Assembly: GCF_016859125.1 (NCBI RefSeq)
Contig: NZ_CP069338.1
Coordinates: 6,201,501 to 6,265,500 of the forward strand
Length of the DNA stretch: 64,000 nt
Source of the DNA: Archangium violaceum
GTDB lineage: Bacteria; Myxococcota; Myxococcia; Myxococcales; Myxococcaceae
Reading direction: 5' to 3'
This document shows, in pieces, positions 59,908 to 64,000 of the stretch. The translations under genes were made by a program, and so were the position numbers. Under the pieces are notes generated by a model that saw only the letters and a list, made by a program, of their open reading frames with translations, was not told the DNA's origin and ran no database searches. Each line of letters begins with the position of its first letter. The first letter of the stretch is position 1.

Positions 59908-62900
59908 TCACGGAGCTGCTGGCTGCGCCAGGGGGCCGGGCGTGGCCGTCTTCGGATCGTACCGCTTCAGCAGGGACTCCAGCTCGGCCAGTGCCTTGGC
60001 ATGGAGGATGGGGGCGCGGGAGAAGGTGGTCCGCGCCGAGTGGGCGAGTCTCAGGGCGCGCTCCGGTTGCTGACCGGCGGCCCACAGGGCTCGCGCCATG
60101 GCGAACTGCGTGGAGGCCCGGTAGGCCGGACGTACCGGGCGGTTCTCGACGACCCGCAGCACGCGCTCGAGGACGGGGATGGCCTCGGTGGACCGTCCCA
60201 GCCGCTGCAACGCCTCGCCCTTGCCCTCCAGGGGCAGCACGCCGACGGGCGAGTCCACTCCCATCGTCTTCTCGAAGAGGGGCTGCTCCTTCTCGAAGAT
60301 GGCCAGCGCGCGGGCGGCCTGCCCCAGCTCGAGGTAGCTGGCGCCGATGCTCACGCGCATCATCGCCGTGGTGATGTGCGCGGGGCCCAGGTTCTTCTCG
60401 CGCAGCTCCAGCGCCTGTTGGCGCAGCCGGAGCGCCTTCTCGTGCTGGCCTCGCACATCGTGCAGATCCGCGAGCCCCACCAGGGCCTTGGTGTACACGT
60501 GCTCGTGCTGCTTCGGGTCCTTCTTCGCCAGCTCCACCACCTGCTGGAAGGTCCGCTGCGCCTCGGACAGCCGCTCCAGCGACGTCTGGGCCTCCGCCAC
60601 GTTCACGAGCGCCTGCATCAGGTACGGGCCCTCCGGGCCCATCAGCTCCCGGAAGCGGCGCACGGCCTCGTTGTAGTGCTCGAGCGCCGCGGCGTCATGA
60701 CCCTCGGCGGCCTCGAGGTCTCCGTAGGCGATGTGGAAGTGGGCCCATTCCTCCGAGTCGCTCCTGTACGCCTGCTGGCCGATCTCCCGCACCCGGTCCA
60801 GCAGGCGGCGCGCCTCGGCGTTGCGCCCCTGGAGGGCGTACATGTTCGCCAGGTTCGTCAGGGGTTGGGTGAGGAACGGGTGGCCGGGCCCGAGGTTGTT
60901 CTCGCCCAGCCGGACGAGCGTCTCGAGTGCGCGCAGGGACTCGTCGACACGGTCCAGGTTGTCCAGCGCGGCCAGCGAGTTGCTGGCGTAGCGCAGCGTC
61001 GTCGCGTTCGCGGGGCCGAGCGTCTGCTCCGCGAGGGCGAAGGCCCTGTCGAAGGCCTCGTAGGCCTCGGCGAACTTGCCCTGGTGGTAGAGCGCCAGGC
61101 CCCGGTTGTTGAAGAAGATGGCGCGCAGCTCGCCGCGCTCTCCGATCCGGTTGAGCGAGGCCTCCGCGAAGTGTTCCCAGCGCTCGGCCTCCTCCTGGGG
61201 CCCGCGGTTGCTGTAGTAGCCCATCAGCCGCACGGCGGCCGCCGCCGCGAGGGTGTCGTGCCGGGCGGCATGCGCCAGCCACAGCGCCTGCATCAGCAGC
61301 GGAGGGACTCCCTGGCTGTCCCCGGAGATGATCTGCGCCCAGGCCTTCATGAAGAGGGACTCGGCGCGGATGGGCTCGTAGCCGAGCGTCGCCGCCCGCT
61401 CATCCACCTCCGAGGCCAGTGCCAGGGCGTCCTTGTACTTGCCGGCCTCGGTGAGCGCCTTGACGCGGGCGAGCTGGGCGCGTGCCACCTCCACGGAGCC
61501 CCGCACGAAGATGTCCTCGGGAGGCTTCACCTCGGCCATCAGGGCCTCCACGTCCGCGCAGCCCCGGAGGGAGCGCAGGGAGCTGGTGGCGGAGAGGGCC
61601 TTCTCCACCACGGTGGCGTCGGCGTCGGTGAAGACCTCGGTGAGCGCGGCCAGCTCCTGACGGCGGCTCTCCAGGCAGGCCATGCGCAGGGACATGACGG
61701 CCTCGGACTGCTCGCCCCGGATGCGCGTGGCCTCGCAGGTGTCCTGGTGCATGTCCGTCCACGCCCGGGTGTACGTGTCGAGCGCTCCGTGCACGCGGGC
61801 CCAGGTGTCGCGAGCATAGGACAGGCTGGTGGCGAGGAAGGCCCTCTCGATGGCGTCCTGACGGGTCTTGCCCCAGACCGCCTTCAGGCTCTCCTGGCTG
61901 CCGGTGCACAGGTGGGCGCGCCGCTGCCTCCAGGAGGACCAGGCCAGCGCGCCCGAGGCGGTGACGAGGAGGAGCAGGCCCACCGCGGTCAGCCAGCGGC
62001 GGCGCACCTGGGCCGGGTTGCGCTCCAGGATGGCCAGCAGCGCGTCCAGCGACGGGTAGCGGGCCTCCGGTGCGGTGTTGAGCGCGCGCAGCAGGGCGCG
62101 GTTCACCCAGGGCGGCACCTTGGAGTAGGGCGGCGGGGGCTTGATGCGCCCGGCCAGCACGTTCTCCCGGCGCTCACTGGGAGAGCCGCCCTCGAAGGGA
62201 CGCTCGCCGTAGAGGGCCTCCCACAGCGACACGGCGAAGGAGAACTGGTCCGTGCGCGCATCCGCGATGGCACCGCGGAACTGCTCGGGCGCCATGTAGG
62301 CCGGAGTGCCCAGCACCGCGCCCCGCTGTGTCAGCTCCAGCTCCAGCAGGCTGTGGGGCTTGACCGGACCGGTGTCCGGGGAGGGCGCCCCGTCGTCGGA
62401 GCCGAGCTCCGCGGGCGCGTTGTGCGGACGCGCCAGGCCGAAGTCCGTCACCCGGACGCGGCCGTCCTTGCCCACCAGGACGTTGGTGGGCTTGAAGTCG
62501 CGGTGCACGAGCCCGGCGGCGTGCGCGGCGGCCAGGCCCCGGCCCGCGGCCAGGAAGGCCGTGAGGATCTCCCTCCAGGTGCGTGGCCGCTCCCGCTGCC
62601 ACTGCAGCAGCGTCTGCCCCTCCACGAGCTCCATGGCCATGAAGACCTGGGTGCCGTGTTGGTACACGTCGTAGATGGCCACCACGTTGGGGTGGGACAG
62701 CCGCGCCATGGCCTGCGCCTCGCGCAGCAGCCGGGCCCGCCCCGACGTCACCTCGGGACCCTCGTCGGAGTCACCGCGCGGCAGCAGCTTCAGCGCCACC
62801 TTCCGGTCCAGCACCGAGTCATAGGCGGCGTACACCATGCCCATGCCGCCCTGGCCCAGGGGATCCAACACCACGTACCGGTCCAGCGGCGTTCCCCGGC

Positions 62901-63075
62901 CGAGCGCGGGTGTCTCATCAGAGCGGGTCTTCGGCTGGGGTCCTGGCGCGTTACCCTCGGGCAGGGCAACCGTGCGGCGCTCGTCTGTCACGACCGTGTG
63001 CCGCTCCTCGGCCACGGCCGTGCGGCGCTCGTCGGTCACGACCGTCCGGCGCTCCTTGTCATCGAAAGACCCCAT
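59908..63075 (-). CDS. Ser/Thr protein kinase with TPR domain
   Basis: A 1055-residue Pkn2-type kinase. The kinase domain spans about 65-350: glycine loop LGQGGMGMV (73-81), Lys96, HRDFKPTN with catalytic Asp193, DFG 211-213, GTPAYMAPEQF. One membrane helix at about 360-380 is followed by an extracytoplasmic part with about 12 TPR repeats to the end. Residues 5-40 hold four near-repeats of a D-E-R-R-T-x-V-T unit. This is a common myxobacterial architecture for sensing and signalling; the substrate is unknown. Confidence 0.93.
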   Translation of the reverse strand: MGSFDDKERRTVVTDERRTAVAEERHTVVTDERRTVALPEGNAPGPQPKTRSDETPALGRGTPLDRYVVLDPLGQGGMGMVYAAYDSVLDRKVALKLLPRGDSDEGPEVTSGRARLLREAQAMARLSHPNVVAIYDVYQHGTQVFMAMELVEGQTLLQWQRERPRTWREILTAFLAAGRGLAAAHAAGLVHRDFKPTNVLVGKDGRVRVTDFGLARPHNAPAELGSDDGAPSPDTGPVKPHSLLELELTQRGAVLGTPAYMAPEQFRGAIADARTDQFSFAVSLWEALYGERPFEGGSPSERRENVLAGRIKPPPPYSKVPPWVNRALLRALNTAPEARYPSLDALLAILERNPAQVRRRWLTAVGLLLLVTASGALAWSSWRQRRAHLCTGSQESLKAVWGKTRQDAIERAFLATSLSYARDTWARVHGALDTYTRAWTDMHQDTCEATRIRGEQSEAVMSLRMACLESRRQELAALTEVFTDADATVVEKALSATSSLRSLRGCADVEALMAEVKPPEDIFVRGSVEVARAQLARVKALTEAGKYKDALALASEVDERAATLGYEPIRAESLFMKAWAQIISGDSQGVPPLLMQALWLAHAARHDTLAAAAAVRLMGYYSNRGPQEEAERWEHFAEASLNRIGERGELRAIFFNNRGLALYHQGKFAEAYEAFDRAFALAEQTLGPANATTLRYASNSLAALDNLDRVDESLRALETLVRLGENNLGPGHPFLTQPLTNLANMYALQGRNAEARRLLDRVREIGQQAYRSDSEEWAHFHIAYGDLEAAEGHDAAALEHYNEAVRRFRELMGPEGPYLMQALVNVAEAQTSLERLSEAQRTFQQVVELAKKDPKQHEHVYTKALVGLADLHDVRGQHEKALRLRQQALELREKNLGPAHITTAMMRVSIGASYLELGQAARALAIFEKEQPLFEKTMGVDSPVGVLPLEGKGEALQRLGRSTEAIPVLERVLRVVENRPVRPAYRASTQFAMARALWAAGQQPERALRLAHSARTTFSRAPILHAKALAELESLLKRYDPKTATPGPLAQPAAP

Positions 63076-63200
63076 GCAGCCTCGCTGCCCCGCAGGATGT
63101 CATGCCCCCGGGGAAGCGAGAATGCTCGTCGCGCAGATTCTGGAATCAAACACGCGACGATGTTTCACGACAGGCCGCCAGGCGGGCGGCCGGGTTCGGC

Positions 63201-63674
63201 TCACGTGGCCCGAGCGAGCCGCCGCAGCGCGTCCCCGGTGACGCGGAAGACGGTCCAGTCGTTCATCGGCACCGCGCCGAACGATTTGTAGAACTCGATG
63301 GAGGGCGTGTTCCAGTCGAGCACGGACCACTCGAAGCGTCCGCAGCCGCGCTCGAGGGCGAGCTTCGCCAGGTGTGACAGCAGCTTCTTGCCGTGCCCGT
63401 GGCCCCGGTGCTCGGGCAGCACGAAGAGATCCTCCAGGTAGATGCCCGGCCTGGACAGGAAGGTGGAGTAGTTGTGGAAGAAGAGGGCGAAGCCCACCAC
63501 CTGTCCGCCGTCCTCGGCGAGGACGACCTCGGCGTAGGGCCGGGCGCCGAAGAGGTGCTGGTGCAGGTCCTCCTCCCGGAGGACGACCTCATGGGAGAGC
63601 TTCTCGTACTCGGCCAGGGCCCGGATGAGCCGGGCGATGGCGGGGATATCCGCGGGGGTGGCTGATCGAATCAT
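63201..63674 (-). CDS. GNAT-family N-acetyltransferase
   Basis: A 157-residue GNAT protein: IRSATPADIPAIARLIRALAEYEKL at the start and LEDLFVLPEHRGHGHGKKLL (acetyl-CoA loop, about 81-100), then VLDWNTPSIEFYKSFGAVP. The sequence is close in style to diamine N-acetyltransferases (SSAT-like), so polyamine-type substrates are possible. ATG 63674 begins the fold; the longer frame upstream is motif-free. Confidence 0.9.
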   Translation of the reverse strand: MIRSATPADIPAIARLIRALAEYEKLSHEVVLREEDLHQHLFGARPYAEVVLAEDGGQVVGFALFFHNYSTFLSRPGIYLEDLFVLPEHRGHGHGKKLLSHLAKLALERGCGRFEWSVLDWNTPSIEFYKSFGAVPMNDWTVFRVTGDALRRLARAT

Positions 63675-63801
63675 GCGCGCGAGACTAGCGTCCGGGCCGG
63701 GAGCGTGGGGTGTCCCATCCACGCCCCGGGTGGGATCGCCACCGCCGCCCGTAGTAGCGTCCGCCGGACATCCGCACACCCGGTAGGGGAGGGGCCACGT
63801 C

Positions 63802-64000
63802 ATGCGCAGGTTCGAGTTCGTCGAGGGCACCAGCGCCAAGTTCTGGATGGCCGACGTCCAGGGCAACACCTTCATCGTGGTGTACGGGCGACTGGGCACC
63901 GACGGTCAGCGCAAGGAGAAGGCGTTCCCCGACGAGGCGGGCGCCCGGCGCGAGTATGAGCGCAAGGTGGCGGAGAAGCTGCGCGAGGGCTACCACGAGG
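63802..64000 (+). CDS. WGR-domain protein, start only
   Basis: The first 66 codons of a gene cut by the window edge. GGGGAGGGG precedes the ATG. MRRFEFVEGTSAKFWMADVQGN...VYGRLGTDGQRKEKAF matches the WGR domain (Y-G-R-L-G-T-x-G-x-x), found in PARPs and in bacterial MolR-type proteins. What follows is outside the window. Confidence 0.85.
   Translation, partial: MRRFEFVEGTSAKFWMADVQGNTFIVVYGRLGTDGQRKEKAFPDEAGARREYERKVAEKLREGYHE

Noticed and set aside
60001-63291. A 1096-codon open frame on the plus strand opposite the Ser/Thr kinase
   Set aside because: It mirrors the kinase codons in GC-rich DNA, is His/Arg/Leu-rich without domains, and the kinase on the other strand has full catalytic motifs.

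Overview
The window is GC-rich, densely coding DNA that looks like a myxobacterium, most likely from the Cystobacterineae (Archangium/Cystobacter-like). The evidence is: a giant Ig-repeat surface protein of the AgmC type ending in a Cys-TM-basic tail, many lipoproteins, Cys-rich and Myxo-disulfide-type repeat proteins, a Pkn-type Ser/Thr kinase with TPRs, an NtrC-type regulator, and a broken N-terminus resembling Myxococcus SitA toxins. No rRNA, complete tRNA or CRISPR array was seen. All identifications come from reading motifs; no database search was run.

Layout. 0.4-8.9 kb: cell-surface genes (AgmC-like protein, beta-propeller lipoprotein, small envelope protein) closed by a strong bidirectional hairpin. 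9-14.9 kb: htpG, a short-chain dehydrogenase, an Eis-type acetyltransferase and two cysteine-rich lipoproteins. 14.9-18.8 kb: acetate operon acs-DUF485-actP, with a palindrome in its divergent promoter region. 19.1-22.5 kb: exported methyltransferase, NtrC-type response regulator without a partner kinase, UGT-type glycosyltransferase. 22.6-25.2 kb: a tight toxin cassette (adaptor-like protein, WHH nuclease toxin, SMI1/KNR4 immunity protein) whose last gene overlaps a convergent CDC123/D123-like ATP-grasp gene. 25.3-30.8 kb: neutral ceramidase-like lipoprotein, two methyltransferases, two TetR regulators.

30.9-38.8 kb: a five-gene operon for acyclic terpenoid or branched acyl-CoA breakdown (AtuA-like, AtuB-like SDR, carboxyltransferase AtuC-like, biotin carboxylase AtuF-like, acyl-CoA ligase). 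A divergent TetR gene and an 11-bp-arm inverted repeat lie between them. 38.8-44.3 kb is a graveyard of mobile and decayed DNA: an isochorismatase-like gene, a frameshifted LysR gene, a frameshifted SitA-like toxin N-terminus cut by an IS1380-type element that keeps perfect 19-bp terminal repeats but has lost its catalytic core, a GmrSD-like DUF262/DUF1524 restriction gene, and an IS91-type transposase scrap.

44.4-53.2 kb: a symporter-histidine kinase (CbrA/CrbS type) with a small membrane protein and an HPt protein, then a metallo-beta-lactamase-fold protein, DUF488, SAM hydroxide adenosyltransferase, a D-amino-acid-oxidase-like flavoprotein, DUF2750 and an OmpA-like protein. 53.3-56.1 kb: kelch/HYR lipoprotein. 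56.2-59.9 kb: the most intriguing locus, a tight operon of split transketolase, a RuBisCO-like protein with a KDDH instead of KDDE metal motif, and a LysE-type transporter; it suggests an undescribed sugar-phosphate pathway. 59.9-64 kb: Ser/Thr kinase with TPRs, a GNAT acetyltransferase and the start of a WGR-domain gene.
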